In this document: piece by piece, positions 1 through 10,300 of the stretch
Layout of the letters: each line of letters opens with the position of its first letter
Position numbering within the stretch: the stretch's first letter is position 1
From: Idiomarina baltica OS145
GTDB taxonomy: Bacteria > Pseudomonadota > Gammaproteobacteria > Enterobacterales > Alteromonadaceae
Assembly: GCF_000152885.1 (NCBI RefSeq)
Contig: NZ_CH672405.1
Span: forward strand, 98,541 to 162,540
Direction: 5' to 3'
DNA length: 64,000 nucleotides
The notes under the pieces: model-generated
The model's database searches: none
What the model saw: only the letters and a program-made list of their open reading frames with translations
Told to the model about the DNA's origin: nothing
Made by a program: the position numbers and the translations under genes

Positions 1-572
1 CATTTACCATGCCCGCACAATCCCTCAACCAGTTAACATTTAGCGGTTTAAGTACTGAAACCGACTTAGATGGCGGCTCTACACAAAATGCATTTGATGG
101 TGGTGGCGCTCGTGCTGAACTTCAACTGCAATGGCAAAATGATTGGTACGTTGGTGTCTCAGGTCAATTTTCCGAAGTCAGCCATAACGACATTGACATG
201 CTCACTGACCAAATGAGTATACGACTAGGCACACAACATTTCTTATCAGCGGACACACGGTTGTTTTCAGAGTTATTCATACAACGTCTTACGGTTGAAG
301 TTGACGACGGCACCACGCGTACAGAAGATCAAGAAACGGGTCCTGGCATTGAGCTTGGTATTGAACACCAAACTCAAACTCAGCTAACGCTATTTGCTTC
401 TGCGAGCTATAGCCGCCTCACACGCGATGTGCGCTATTGGCAGACCGAATTGGGCGCGTTTTACATGATGAACCCACGCACTGCACTTGGCGTCAGCTAT
501 CAACGCCGCACTGCCTCTGATACCGATTATCGACAAGACAACTATCTTCTCAACCTACGTTTTTGGTTTTAA
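1..572 (+). CDS. Outer-membrane beta-barrel protein, 3' part only
   Basis: The frame is open to the left edge of the window, so the true start and signal peptide lie outside it. The Met at position 9 is probably internal or near the signal cleavage region. What remains (about 190 residues) alternates polar and hydrophobic residues in beta-strand style (for example the WYVGVSGQF and LTLFASASYSRL stretches) and ends in the aromatic tail RFWF. A C-terminal Phe is the usual signal for outer-membrane barrel assembly. I infer an outer-membrane barrel. No family name or substrate can be given from this fragment. Confidence 0.6.
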   Translation, partial: FTMPAQSLNQLTFSGLSTETDLDGGSTQNAFDGGGARAELQLQWQNDWYVGVSGQFSEVSHNDIDMLTDQMSIRLGTQHFLSADTRLFSELFIQRLTVEVDDGTTRTEDQETGPGIELGIEHQTQTQLTLFASASYSRLTRDVRYWQTELGAFYMMNPRTALGVSYQRRTASDTDYRQDNYLLNLRFWF

Positions 573-629
573 GTGGGGTTGTCCATCTGAACGTGGCATA
601 CTTGGCATTTTGTGAGGCAAGTATGCCCT

Positions 630-1007
630 ATGGATCTTAACCATCAATGTCCCTGCGGTAGCGAAAAGAGTTTTAAACACTGCTGCCATTTGTTATTGAG
701 TGATCGAACACTCGCACAAACACCCGAACAACTCATGCGATCGCGTTATACGGCGTACGTAATTGGCGACTTGCCCTATATACGCAAGACATGGCACCGA
801 GATTACTGTCCCCCAGACCTATCACTTGAGGGATTACCTGAATTCATCCGTTTACAAATCGTATCTCACAGTCACTCAAATAACCGAGGTTACGTTCACT
901 TTCGCGCATTCTATTATACGCAGGATGAACTCACATGGATGGAAGAACAAAGTCAGTTTGTTAAGCTATCTGAATGCTGGCTCTACACAACAGGAGAAGT
1001 AAAATAG
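630..1007 (+). CDS. ychJ: YchJ family protein with SEC-C zinc motif
   Basis: Short (125 residues) UPF0225/YchJ-type protein. The N terminus carries the SEC-C-like cysteine cluster CPCGSEKSFKHCC, a zinc-binding motif. It is followed by the family's characteristic LMRSRYTAYVIGDLPYIRKTW segment and an NTF2-like fold. I chose the ATG at 630 over the upstream GTG at 612, because YchJ proteins begin just before the CPCGS motif. An AGG lies 12 bases upstream. The cellular role is not established. It stands alone between the barrel gene and the transporter. Full length is a little shorter than E. coli YchJ. Confidence 0.85.
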   Translation: MDLNHQCPCGSEKSFKHCCHLLLSDRTLAQTPEQLMRSRYTAYVIGDLPYIRKTWHRDYCPPDLSLEGLPEFIRLQIVSHSHSNNRGYVHFRAFYYTQDELTWMEEQSQFVKLSECWLYTTGEVK

Positions 1008-1153
1008 CCAGCTCATCACTCAAACCCTCTGTCATTTGCTATAAAAACAAGGGTTTTTACTCGCGTGGGTGAACTGTTTACTCTAAACTTCGGTAAAATA
1101 AGTGTAAATTTGCAGAATGTACTCACTAATCACAACAAATAAAGGGGATGTCC

Positions 1154-2818
1154 ATGAGCGAAAACAAGGATATAGATGAAAGTAAGGCGGAGAAGGATCC
1201 GATGATCCCGGATGGGGAGGTCAACCCCATCAATACCGATTACAAAGTTGGACAAGACAACGTCGTGATGAATTTAGGCCCGTTTGGATTAGACTTCCAC
1301 AATCGGGTTTTTGCTGTTTCAGGCCTTGCAATTGTTGCATTCGTTCTCTTTGCTTTAATTTTCCAAGAACAAGCTGAACCATTATTTAGTGGAATTCGTG
1401 GTTGGCTTACATCAAATCTTGATTGGTTCTTCTTAAGCGCGGCTAATATTTTTGTCGTGGTTGCACTGGTCCTAATCTTTACACCACTCGGTCGCGTTCG
1501 CATTGGCGGCACAGAGGCCAAACCAGACTTCTCATACATGGGTTGGTTCTCGATGCTGTTTGCTGCAGGTATGGGTATCGGCCTTATGTTTTATGGTGTG
1601 TCTGAGCCGATTTCCCACTTCTCGTCTTCGCTCGGGGGTATCTCCATGGAAAATGGAGTGCGTACCGACTGGGCGCCATTAGGTGCTGCTGGCGGCAATG
1701 AAGCAGCTGCACGCGAATTAGGCATGGCAGCGACTATCTTCCACTGGGCACTTCACCCATGGGCTATTTATGCAATCCTAGCTTTGGGTCTAGCGCTCTT
1801 TTCATTTAACAAAGGCTTGCCTCTGACTGTTCGTTCAATTTTCTACCCGATTTTGAAAGAGCGCGTTTGGGGATGGCCAGGTCACATTATCGATACCATC
1901 GCTATCTTAGCGACGCTATTCGGGCTTGCGACCTCGCTCGGGCTTGGTGCCTCACAAGCTGCCGCTGGACTCAACTTTCTGTTTGATGTACCCAAAGGGG
2001 ATACGACAGAAATTCTTCTCGTTATGGGTATCACAGCCATCGCACTCACATCGGTGCTGGCAGGTTTAGAATCAGGTGTACAGCGTTTATCGCAGATCAA
2101 TATGACGTTAGCGGCGCTACTCCTTCTATTCGTCATTATTGTCGGCCCCACGCTCGCAATTATCACTGGTTTCGGCGAAAACTTAGTCAACTATATTGCT
2201 AACCTACCTGCCTTATCTAATCCTGTAGGACGTGAAGACTTAAACTTCACTCAAGGCTGGACATCGTTCTACTGGGCTTGGTGGATTGCATGGTCACCGT
2301 TCGTTGGTATGTTCATCGCACGTGTATCTCGCGGTCGTACTGTGCGTGAATTCTTAGTATCGGTATTGTTGGTACCTTCACTGGCTTGTGTATTCTGGAT
2401 GTCTGTATTTGGTAATATTGCTATCGAACAGGTGATTAACGGAGCACAAGACTTGGTTGACGCGGATCTTTCGTTGAAACTATTTGTTATGCTTGAAGGA
2501 TTACCATGGGCGTCAGTGACTTCATTCATCGGAATCATACTGGTCATCGTATTTTTCGTCACCTCGTCTGACTCAGGCTCTTTAGTTATCGACACCATCA
2601 GTGCGGGTGGTAAAGTTGAAGCGCCTGTACCCCAGCGTATTTTCTGGTGTACCTTCGAGGGATTGGTCGCAATCGCCTTGATACTTGGTGGTGGACTTGT
2701 CGCACTACAAGCAATGGCTGTTTCTGCGGGTCTACCATTTACTATCGTATTGTTGGCGGCCTGCGTCGCCGTTATTCAGGGCTTGCGTTCTGAACCACGA
2801 ATCGGTAAAAACGGATAA
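1154..2818 (+). CDS. BCCT family betaine/choline/carnitine transporter
   Basis: Inner-membrane secondary transporter of about 554 residues with about 12 hydrophobic segments. The family signature is present as GMGIGLMFYGVSEP in TM3, and the conserved aromatic segment FYWAWWIAWSPFVGMFIARVSRGRT marks the substrate-binding helix. BCCT proteins import compatible solutes such as glycine betaine, choline or carnitine with Na+ or H+, and a role in salt tolerance would suit a marine bacterium. The exact substrate cannot be read here. The ATG at 1154 is preferred over 1148 because the AGGGG ribosome site abuts 1148 but sits 6 bases from 1154. The C-terminal cytoplasmic tail is short. A strong terminator follows. 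Confidence 0.92.
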   Translation: MSENKDIDESKAEKDPMIPDGEVNPINTDYKVGQDNVVMNLGPFGLDFHNRVFAVSGLAIVAFVLFALIFQEQAEPLFSGIRGWLTSNLDWFFLSAANIFVVVALVLIFTPLGRVRIGGTEAKPDFSYMGWFSMLFAAGMGIGLMFYGVSEPISHFSSSLGGISMENGVRTDWAPLGAAGGNEAAARELGMAATIFHWALHPWAIYAILALGLALFSFNKGLPLTVRSIFYPILKERVWGWPGHIIDTIAILATLFGLATSLGLGASQAAAGLNFLFDVPKGDTTEILLVMGITAIALTSVLAGLESGVQRLSQINMTLAALLLLFVIIVGPTLAIITGFGENLVNYIANLPALSNPVGREDLNFTQGWTSFYWAWWIAWSPFVGMFIARVSRGRTVREFLVSVLLVPSLACVFWMSVFGNIAIEQVINGAQDLVDADLSLKLFVMLEGLPWASVTSFIGIILVIVFFVTSSDSGSLVIDTISAGGKVEAPVPQRIFWCTFEGLVAIALILGGGLVALQAMAVSAGLPFTIVLLAACVAVIQGLRSEPRIGKNG

Positions 2819-2840
2819 CACGCAGCTGTTGTCTTCAAAC

Positions 2841-2869
2841 AAAAGCGGCGCACTAAGCGCCGCTTTTTT
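2841..2869 (+). terminator. Rho-independent terminator after the BCCT gene
   Basis: A perfect GC-rich stem, AAAGCGGCGC with GCGCCGCTTT, surrounds a short loop and is followed by a T-run. It closes the transporter transcript. The next gene starts only 18 bases further on and so probably has its promoter within or upstream of this hairpin, or relies on readthrough. Confidence 0.88.
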
Positions 2870-2886
2870 GTACCTGAGGTGATGTC

Positions 2887-4740
2887 ATGGAAGCCGAACA
2901 CGTCGAAATACTAAATTTCATTAAACAATATGCACCCTTCACTATTCTGCCCGAAGCGGAATTACAAACGATCTCACAACAAATCGAGGTCGGCTATTTT
3001 CAGAAGGGTGATCAGGTGCTTGAGTACAACCAACCTATTTCTGATCTCCATGTGATTCGTAGCGGCGCCATAGAAACGTATAAGCGCAACGGCGAACTTT
3101 TTAATCGCTTAAGTGCCGGAGGTTTTTTCGGTGAAGCCGGCTTATTACGTAAAGGCCGTGTACGTTATCCTGTAAAAGCGTTAGAAGACAGCCTGATTTA
3201 CTATGTACCCGGTGCCCTATTTAATCGGCTTTACGACGAATACGACGCCTTTGCGGATGCGGTTGAGGTTGAAGAACACCAACGCGTTAATTTAGCCGTG
3301 CGCGAACGCGAGCAGCGTAACGATTTATTTATTGAAACCGTCGAAACATTGTTGAGTCGGCAGCCTGTTATTATCGAGTCTGATGCCAGTATTATAGAGG
3401 CCGCTCAAAAAATGACTGACGAGCAAGTTTCGTCATTACTCATTTGTGGTGATAACCCTGATGACGTACTCGGTATTATTACCGACAAAGATTTACGCAA
3501 GCGTGTACTTGCCGTTGAACGTGCTCCCAGCGATCCCGTACGTGACGTGATGTCCTCGAACTTAGTTTATATTGAGCATAATCAACGCATATTTGAAGCG
3601 ATGTTAACCATGCTCAGGACTAACCTGCATCATTTACCTGTATTAAAAAAGCAGCGCTTGATTGGTGTTATTGCCTTATCTGACGTCGTGCGTCACGAAT
3701 CGAAATCAAGTCTTTACGTAGTCAGTAGTATCTTTAAACAAAATACGTTTGAAGAGTTGGCGCAGTTAAAAGAAAGTGTAGAAGCAAGCTTTGTGCGTTT
3801 GGTCAACGAAGACGCTAATTCACGAATGATTGGCTCAGCGATGGCCACCATCGGTCGTAGCTTCAAGCAACGCCTTTTGGAGTTAGCGGAAATCGAATTA
3901 GGTCCACCACCCATTCCCTACTGCTTTCTCGCACTTGGTTCAATGGCGCGTGATGAACAATCTATCGTAACCGACCAAGATAACGCACTGGTATTACACG
4001 ACGACTTTAATCCTAAAGAACACGATGCCTATTTCAAAGCTTTGGCTAAGTTTGTCTCGGACGGTTTGCATGAATGCGGCTATACGTATTGCACAGGTGG
4101 TATTATGGCAACCAATAACCAGTGGCGACAACCGCTGCGCGTTTGGAAGAAATACTTCACCGACTGGATTGATAACCCCTCTCCCGAACGCTTACTGCAC
4201 TCCTCTATCTTTTTTGACTTAGACGGCGTATGGGGTGAGTTTAGTTTTGCCAAACAACTGAATGAATTAATTCGTGTAAAAGCCAAAAATAATAAGCGTT
4301 TCTTAGGCTCTATGGCGCGTAATGCGTTGAGTCGAACACCACCGCTGGGCTTTTTCAAAGATTTCGTGATGGAAAAGGATGGTAAGCACCGCGACAGTAT
4401 CAATACGAAACGACGCGGCACAGCACCGGTGGCTGATCTGATTCGCGTACATGCGCTCGCGGTCGGCTCGACGCAACGCAACTCGTTTGCTCGCCTTGAG
4501 GATATCATGGAGGCAAACATACTGCCCAAAGGTCGGGGACCGGATTTACGTGACGCCCTCGAGTTAATCTCAATGGTGCGTATTCGACACCAGGCTATTG
4601 CCCTAACGGAGGGCGACACGCCCGATAATAATGTCGCGCCCGAGCAACTATCGGATTTTGAACGCAAAAACCTAAAAGATGCTTTTCAGATCCTCAGTAA
4701 TGCACAGAAATACTTACGCTATCGCTATGCAGGAGGCTAA
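2887..4740 (+). CDS. cNMP-binding / CBS-pair / DUF294 nucleotidyltransferase-like protein
   Basis: Soluble 617-residue signalling protein. Order of domains: a cyclic-nucleotide-binding fold (about 15-130, with the GGFFGEAGLL phosphate-cassette-like motif), two CBS motifs (about 155-275), a DUF294 nucleotidyltransferase-like domain (GSMARDEQ at 351-358, DQDNAL at 363-368), then the DUF294 C-terminal helical domain. The GSxAR...DQD arrangement resembles the GlnD-type nucleotidyltransferase core, so catalysis is possible but unproven. The exonuclease gene begins 6 bases downstream, and this pairing is common in gammaproteobacteria, often next to the acetate permease genes. The ligand may be cAMP or an adenine nucleotide (inference). 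Confidence 0.88.
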   Translation: MEAEHVEILNFIKQYAPFTILPEAELQTISQQIEVGYFQKGDQVLEYNQPISDLHVIRSGAIETYKRNGELFNRLSAGGFFGEAGLLRKGRVRYPVKALEDSLIYYVPGALFNRLYDEYDAFADAVEVEEHQRVNLAVREREQRNDLFIETVETLLSRQPVIIESDASIIEAAQKMTDEQVSSLLICGDNPDDVLGIITDKDLRKRVLAVERAPSDPVRDVMSSNLVYIEHNQRIFEAMLTMLRTNLHHLPVLKKQRLIGVIALSDVVRHESKSSLYVVSSIFKQNTFEELAQLKESVEASFVRLVNEDANSRMIGSAMATIGRSFKQRLLELAEIELGPPPIPYCFLALGSMARDEQSIVTDQDNALVLHDDFNPKEHDAYFKALAKFVSDGLHECGYTYCTGGIMATNNQWRQPLRVWKKYFTDWIDNPSPERLLHSSIFFDLDGVWGEFSFAKQLNELIRVKAKNNKRFLGSMARNALSRTPPLGFFKDFVMEKDGKHRDSINTKRRGTAPVADLIRVHALAVGSTQRNSFARLEDIMEANILPKGRGPDLRDALELISMVRIRHQAIALTEGDTPDNNVAPEQLSDFERKNLKDAFQILSNAQKYLRYRYAGG

Positions 4741-4746
4741 GCCGGC

Positions 4747-5481
4747 ATGTTTTATTTAAAGCCGCGTGAGGTGATTAATTCGGATGCTGAGCGTGATTGG
4801 TCAATGGACTTCTCGACATGGGCTGCCCATGTCAGCACCCCGATGTTTAAACACTATTTTGAACAGGGCATGGTTAACAAAGAGACTTTGATTAAAGACG
4901 CTCCGATGGTCGCCGTTGATTTCGAGACCACAGGCTTAGATTGTCAACGTAATAGCATCGTCAGTATTGCTGTCGTACCTATGTCCGCTCAACGGATCTT
5001 TATGTCGCAAGCGCGGCAATGGGTGGTCAAACCGCGACAAGACTTAACGGACGAATCTGTCGTTATTCACGGTATTACTCACTCTGATATTCAATCCGCT
5101 CCTGATATCGAGGCTATTTTGCCTGAGCTATTGGATTTAGTCGCGGGCAAGATTTGGGTCGTTCATTACAACGGAATCGAGCGCCCTTTCCTACAAAAAG
5201 CAATGGATGCGCGTTTCAATGAACATATCCATTTTCCTGTCATCGATACCATGGCCATTGAAGCACGCTTTCACCGTCAACGTCGTTCGTTTTGGTCAAG
5301 GTTAATGGGTAAGCGTCCCCTATCTATTCGTCTTGCCGATAGTCGCGAGCGCTATAACTTGCCCTTTTACGCACCCCATGATGCGCTCACCGATGCGCTT
5401 GCATGTGCTGAGCTCTTACAAGCGCAAATCCGTCATCGCTACAGTCTGGATTCGCCGCTGCAAGATATTTGGTTGCCCTAG
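4747..5481 (+). CDS. 3'-5' exonuclease, DnaQ-like DEDDh fold
   Basis: 244-residue exonuclease of the DNA polymerase III epsilon type. Motif ExoI is VAVDFETTGLD (D58, E60). ExoIII is HDALTDALAC (H211, D216), giving the DEDDh signature. ExoII reads HYNGIERPFL, where the usual Asp is Glu145. I recall this HY..IER form from DUF294-linked exonucleases, so it is probably subfamily-typical rather than a defect. It has an N-terminal extension of about 50 residues. It is co-transcribed with the upstream DUF294 gene. The natural substrate is unknown; it is not the replicative proofreading subunit. Confidence 0.85.
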   Translation: MFYLKPREVINSDAERDWSMDFSTWAAHVSTPMFKHYFEQGMVNKETLIKDAPMVAVDFETTGLDCQRNSIVSIAVVPMSAQRIFMSQARQWVVKPRQDLTDESVVIHGITHSDIQSAPDIEAILPELLDLVAGKIWVVHYNGIERPFLQKAMDARFNEHIHFPVIDTMAIEARFHRQRRSFWSRLMGKRPLSIRLADSRERYNLPFYAPHDALTDALACAELLQAQIRHRYSLDSPLQDIWLP

Positions 5482-5493
5482 TGAAAGATATTG

Positions 5494-6753
5494 TTAGGCG
5501 ACTCGTTTAGGTGGCTGCACAATTAAATCTTCAATAATATGCACCTCATTAGTTTTGCTTACGGCGCGTTCGCGCCTTTGCAGCGGCAATTCTACTTGCA
5601 CACTTTTCGTTAGCGTTTGGTATTCACTGAGTACCTGAAATAACCAAATTTCTGGCTGCCAACGCAGTTCGTTGTTGACTAGATAGTCGAGTGCGGAATG
5701 AGGATACTGGCTTTGAGCTGCATCGATAAAAAACTCATCAACATCTTGCTTTAACTGTCGCTGTTCAGTTTCAAGTACCGCGTCGCTAAACTGCGCCATG
5801 GCTTTTGCTGACTCACTCGATGAAGTTTGTTCAGTACGTAAGTGACGCGTTTTATGTAGCGCCTCATGCAGCACGTCTAACGTTTGTTGTTGAGTACTCT
5901 CAATACGCACATCCGCGTGAGCACCCGCACGAATACCACGCGCTAGGTTAAACAACTCGGGGACTTCACTGCGTTCAGTATAATCACTGACCTTAAGCTC
6001 GGGATGTTGACGCAGAAACTGCGCCATATTATTAACCAATAGACTACGCGACTGCTGTTCACGAAACCGGCTCATTAATTCAATCATTCGATGTTGAATC
6101 TCGAGCATACTTGCACGTTGTAAGCTTGTCCGGCGCTGTAGTTGCACAACCAGTAGTTGGCGTAGTTTTACATGACCATCGGCAAGCGCAATACACTCCT
6201 CGTAATCGACCATTGAAAGTCCGTCGAGTAATCGCTCGATTTGGTTTTGTGCCCGCTGGTTTTCAGCCATTTTCTCATCCAAACTGGCGGCAAAGCCAAA
6301 ATCGGTATTCAATCGATTCCATAAACTGTGAATTGCTTCATCAAACTCAGAGACTAAGTCATAAACACGCTCTTCAATAATATGTAACTTTAACTCTGCT
6401 AGATACATATCACTGCGCTGGTGCGCCTTTCTGAACACATCGACCTGGTTGCGAATAGAGTCCAGCTTGTCCGCAACATCGGCTTGGATCGACCGTCGCC
6501 GTTCATCCACAACTAAATTAGCAATGAGTTGTGCAATAGGCGCTCGCAAACGATACCCTTGACCGTGCTCCGGCTGATAAATAATCCGTGCATTTAAGAG
6601 GTTACGCAGTATTCCTTCATTAACAGACAAAGCATCAAGCTCCCCCGTTTGATAGGCCTGCATCAAAATACCTGCATGTCGACCTATCAGGTTGAGTCGC
6701 TTTTCACCTTGCTCAAGCCGCTGGTCGGAAACATTGAGTTGCTCATCAGTCAT
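5494..6753 (-). CDS. mksF: MksF-like condensin subunit (kleisin role)
   Basis: 419-residue, largely helical protein at the end of an SMC-like operon. Its size, N-terminal winged-helix-like region (residues about 10-75) and position beside MksE and an SMC-type ATPase match the F subunit of MksBEF/MukBEF complexes, which bridges the ATPase heads. Annotation pipelines sometimes mislabel this family as phosphoenolpyruvate carboxylase, and nothing here supports that. The start ATG directly abuts the mksE stop codon (TAG-ATG). It converges with the exonuclease gene, with only 12 bases between the stops and no visible terminator. Assignment is by context and family resemblance, not a catalytic motif. 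Confidence 0.75.
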   Translation of the reverse strand: MTDEQLNVSDQRLEQGEKRLNLIGRHAGILMQAYQTGELDALSVNEGILRNLLNARIIYQPEHGQGYRLRAPIAQLIANLVVDERRRSIQADVADKLDSIRNQVDVFRKAHQRSDMYLAELKLHIIEERVYDLVSEFDEAIHSLWNRLNTDFGFAASLDEKMAENQRAQNQIERLLDGLSMVDYEECIALADGHVKLRQLLVVQLQRRTSLQRASMLEIQHRMIELMSRFREQQSRSLLVNNMAQFLRQHPELKVSDYTERSEVPELFNLARGIRAGAHADVRIESTQQQTLDVLHEALHKTRHLRTEQTSSSESAKAMAQFSDAVLETEQRQLKQDVDEFFIDAAQSQYPHSALDYLVNNELRWQPEIWLFQVLSEYQTLTKSVQVELPLQRRERAVSKTNEVHIIEDLIVQPPKRVA

Positions 6754-7374
6754 CTACAATAACGCCTCTTGCTCAGGTGTCTCCTCAACGGGAAGGTTTT
6801 CTTCGTCGCGAATAAAGCGGATTACGTCCATCAAATAATCCACTTTTCCTGTCACAATAAAATACGGTCTGTCCGTGTGAGGCTGGATAAAATAACCATG
6901 CTCTACCAACCGCTTAGCAATTTGCTTTATTTGGGCATCGACAGTTTCGGCTTGCGAGTTAAAAAAGCGGTCACGTGCTAAATTTGCTAGGCGTTGTTTT
7001 AGACTGGGGTTGTCCTCACAGGCAACAACCCACTCGGGAAGCTTAATCGTGTCGCCAGGCACCAATGTACTATCGTGGCCGAGCGCTTCTTGTGTCAGAG
7101 TGAGCCATTCGAGTAACGGCATCAGTGTAGCAAGGGTCTGAATAAACTGTTGACGTAAATGCTCACGACCCGATTTATCAAGCGTCTGATAGCTTAAGAA
7201 AAAAACGCTCCCGTCAGCCGCCTGGCTCACGGTGCGATTTAACGGACGCAAATAATCATTTATCTGATTTTGTAATGTCTCATCTTGTAACTGTCGATGA
7301 TACTCTGGGAAACGTTGACTACAAATAAACTCGCCAGCCAGTAGCGTCTCGATAATGGGACCAAATGTCATCAT
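6754..7374 (-). CDS. mksE: MksE-like condensin subunit
   Basis: 206-residue protein of the MksE type. The N terminus (GPIIETLLAGEFICSQRFPEYH) resembles the opening of MksE/MukE winged-helix proteins, and the length fits (MukE is about 230). The E subunit normally sits as a dimer on the kleisin and regulates the ATPase. The start overlaps the mksB stop as ATGA and the stop abuts the mksF start, so the three are translationally coupled. No MksG/JetD topoisomerase-like gene adjoins the operon. Confidence 0.78.
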   Translation of the reverse strand: MMTFGPIIETLLAGEFICSQRFPEYHRQLQDETLQNQINDYLRPLNRTVSQAADGSVFFLSYQTLDKSGREHLRQQFIQTLATLMPLLEWLTLTQEALGHDSTLVPGDTIKLPEWVVACEDNPSLKQRLANLARDRFFNSQAETVDAQIKQIAKRLVEHGYFIQPHTDRPYFIVTGKVDYLMDVIRFIRDEENLPVEETPEQEALL

Positions 7375-10300
7375 ACGTGGTGCTCCTGTTGAACAAGGTG
7401 AGCCAGCTTCTCAGATAATCCAGAAACCTTTGGTTGAATGCGTTTCAACTGTCCTTTTCCCACCTTGTCTGGATGTGCCTCAATTAAGTAACGATGCTTA
7501 AATAGCATCAAAACATCAGACTCAGGATTAGGAAAGGCGCCTACAATTTGAATGTGATTGCTATCACACGCATCAAAAAGTTTCTCGACGTTGTGATAGG
7601 CCAACGTACCGATTTCGTCAATCGGCCAATGGAGCGTTATCGCCTCGCTATCCGTGCGTAACAAACGTGTGAAGGCTAATAAGAATTTACACAAGATCAG
7701 ATAAGCCATTCCATGGCTCGACGATTCAGCGAGTTGGCGATCATTCCGAATCACAAGCTCATTGCCTGCTTCGGTTAAGAACAACTCAATCTTCAATAAT
7801 GATTCGATACTGTATTTTTGATCGGCTCGCAAAATATCGGCGACCATTCCCAACTGCATCAAGTAGTCTTCGTTTGGAAGTCTATCGCCGGACTGCTGCC
7901 ATTGCTCATAACTTGCTACAAACTGTGTGAGCGGTTCCCAAAATCCCAACGCATCGATAGTTGAGCTGATTTTAACTTCGGCGCGGTCGATGCCTGATAA
8001 AGACAGCTCATCGCCTACGGCATCAGTTAAACGCCGGCTGTACTGAGCCACACGCTTATGGATATCATTAAAGACAGTAAAGAAGTCTACTAAATCTTTA
8101 CTAATATTGTGACCGGTCGCCAATATTGCCTGTTGGTGCTCTTCGAGATAGTCCAACATCACTTGGAAGAGTGCCAATTTCGATGCAATGTCTTCTCCCA
8201 CATTCATGCGTTGTCGGCTTTCTTCCATGAAGTTAAGAAAGTCTACTTGCGCATCACGACGTAGTTGATTATCGAACTGACGAAGCTCCTCACTAAGGAC
8301 TCTATCGCTATGCATGAAACGTTCGTACACATCATCGCATCGACCTAAAAGTTCGCTACTGTCTCTTTCCTTTAAGGCGCTTGCCTGTTGTCTTTGCTGC
8401 AACTCAGGCGTAAGTCCTGGCAAGTGATCGAGTTTACTGAGGCTGTCTCGTAATCGCTGTAACAACGCACTTATCTGTTCCAGTTTCAACTGAGTCTGCT
8501 GACGCAACTCGAGATCTTGCGATTTACTCTGTTCAAACACATTTTTAGCTAAACGTTTTTGATCTTCTCGCGTTAAAATCTCTGACTGCAACCGTCTTTC
8601 TTGCGCTTGCCATTGCGGACGTGCTGACTGCCAAACGGACTGTTTAAAATATCGATACTCGCGCACGCGCTCTTTCCATTGAGTCGCTTGATGTATCGCG
8701 TCATTTAACTGTTCTTCTCGTTGTTTTAACTGTTCAATATCCTGTTCATTGACACCTTGCTGAGCAAGTTTGTCGCTAAATGCTCGCTCCAATGCCTTAA
8801 TATCGTCCTTAACCTGTGCACGTTCCTGTGCCTGCTGTTGACGTTCTAGCTCTTGCGACTCCTCAAGTTGTGCGATCACATCTTGCTGTTCAGCTTTCAA
8901 CTCAATTTCTGCACTACGTTGCTGTTCGATTAACGCTTGCGTACTACTTTCAATGTGTTCATTAAGACTTTCTAGCCGCTCTTCATAAGCCTCTTGTTGT
9001 GCTCGAAGTTGTTGAGCTCGCTCCGAGACTTGTCGCTTTATATCCGCTTTTAATCGAGCTTGAGCATCAAGCGCATATTCGACTTCACGCTGTTGTTTTT
9101 GAAGCTGATGCTGCACCTGATGAACCTGAGCTTCAGCCTCGGATACACACTCGCTTTCGCGGCCTAGCTGCTGTTCAATTTCTTCGACCCGTTTAATCAG
9201 CGACTGTTGTTGGCTCTGTAGTTGCTCGAGTTCACGTCTGCCCTGCTCATTATCGTGTGGTGTCAACTCGATCGCCGTCAAATCAATCTGTAAACCATAA
9301 ACACTGTCGTTGGCTTCTTCAAAAACAGGATTCAGGTCGGTGCGCTCTAATAGTGACGGACAAATGACCTTACCAATCGTGTCATGCCACGTAGGTAAAT
9401 GGCTATGCAGAAAGCCTCGAAGGCTATCAGGATTGGGCTCAAGCTCGATCGCTTTTTGCTTAACGGTGATTTTTACTGAGGCTAACTGCTCACGCGTACG
9501 GTTTAATTCCTCACTGACACGTAGACGACTACGCTGTGACTGGTTGAGCTGTTCACGCGCTTGTTCGAGTTGATCGCGTTGCAGGGTGAGATGCTCTTGC
9601 GCATCAACAACGCGCTCGGACAATGCATCTAATTGCTGTTGCTCCTCTGCATTTGCGTGATGACTCTCCGAATTAAACGCGGCCAGTTTCAGCTTGACGG
9701 CTTCTCGCTCATCACGCCAACGGTCAGTTTGCTCGTTACGGTGGCGTTGATGTTGTTCACGGAACTCACTTAATGCCTCGCTGTGGCGTGCATGCAGCTC
9801 AGACAGTTCTTGCGCGAGTGCGTCGAGTTTAGCTTGATGCTTCACATCACGCCGTTGCTGCCGCTCCGTTAGTTTTAATTTCTCGCTATCGAGTTGTTGA
9901 CGTTCAGCATGATGGGCCTCAAGCAAAACAATGCGCTGCTGTTTAACTTCCTCCGCTTGTTCCTGTAGCTCGGGCAAACGATCAATTGTATGTTCCCACT
10001 CCTCAATATTAGCGTCACGAAATTCATCGGCCCTGTTCTGTGCTTCATCCAGTTGTCGCTCAACTTGTTTAAGCTCGGCCTTGTACTCGCTCAGTGTCTC
10101 ATTGATTTGATCGCGTTGCTGCTCATAATCGGCGGTGCGTTGACTAATACGTTGTTCAATTGTCTTTAACGTTGCCTTTAAATCACGCTCTTGATCAGCT
10201 AACTGCTCTCTATGCTCAAGCAATAAAGGTTGAATAGCCCAAAGCTCTGCTAACTCATCGCCATAGCGATGAGCACCGCTTGAGAGTTTAGTGAAAGCGG

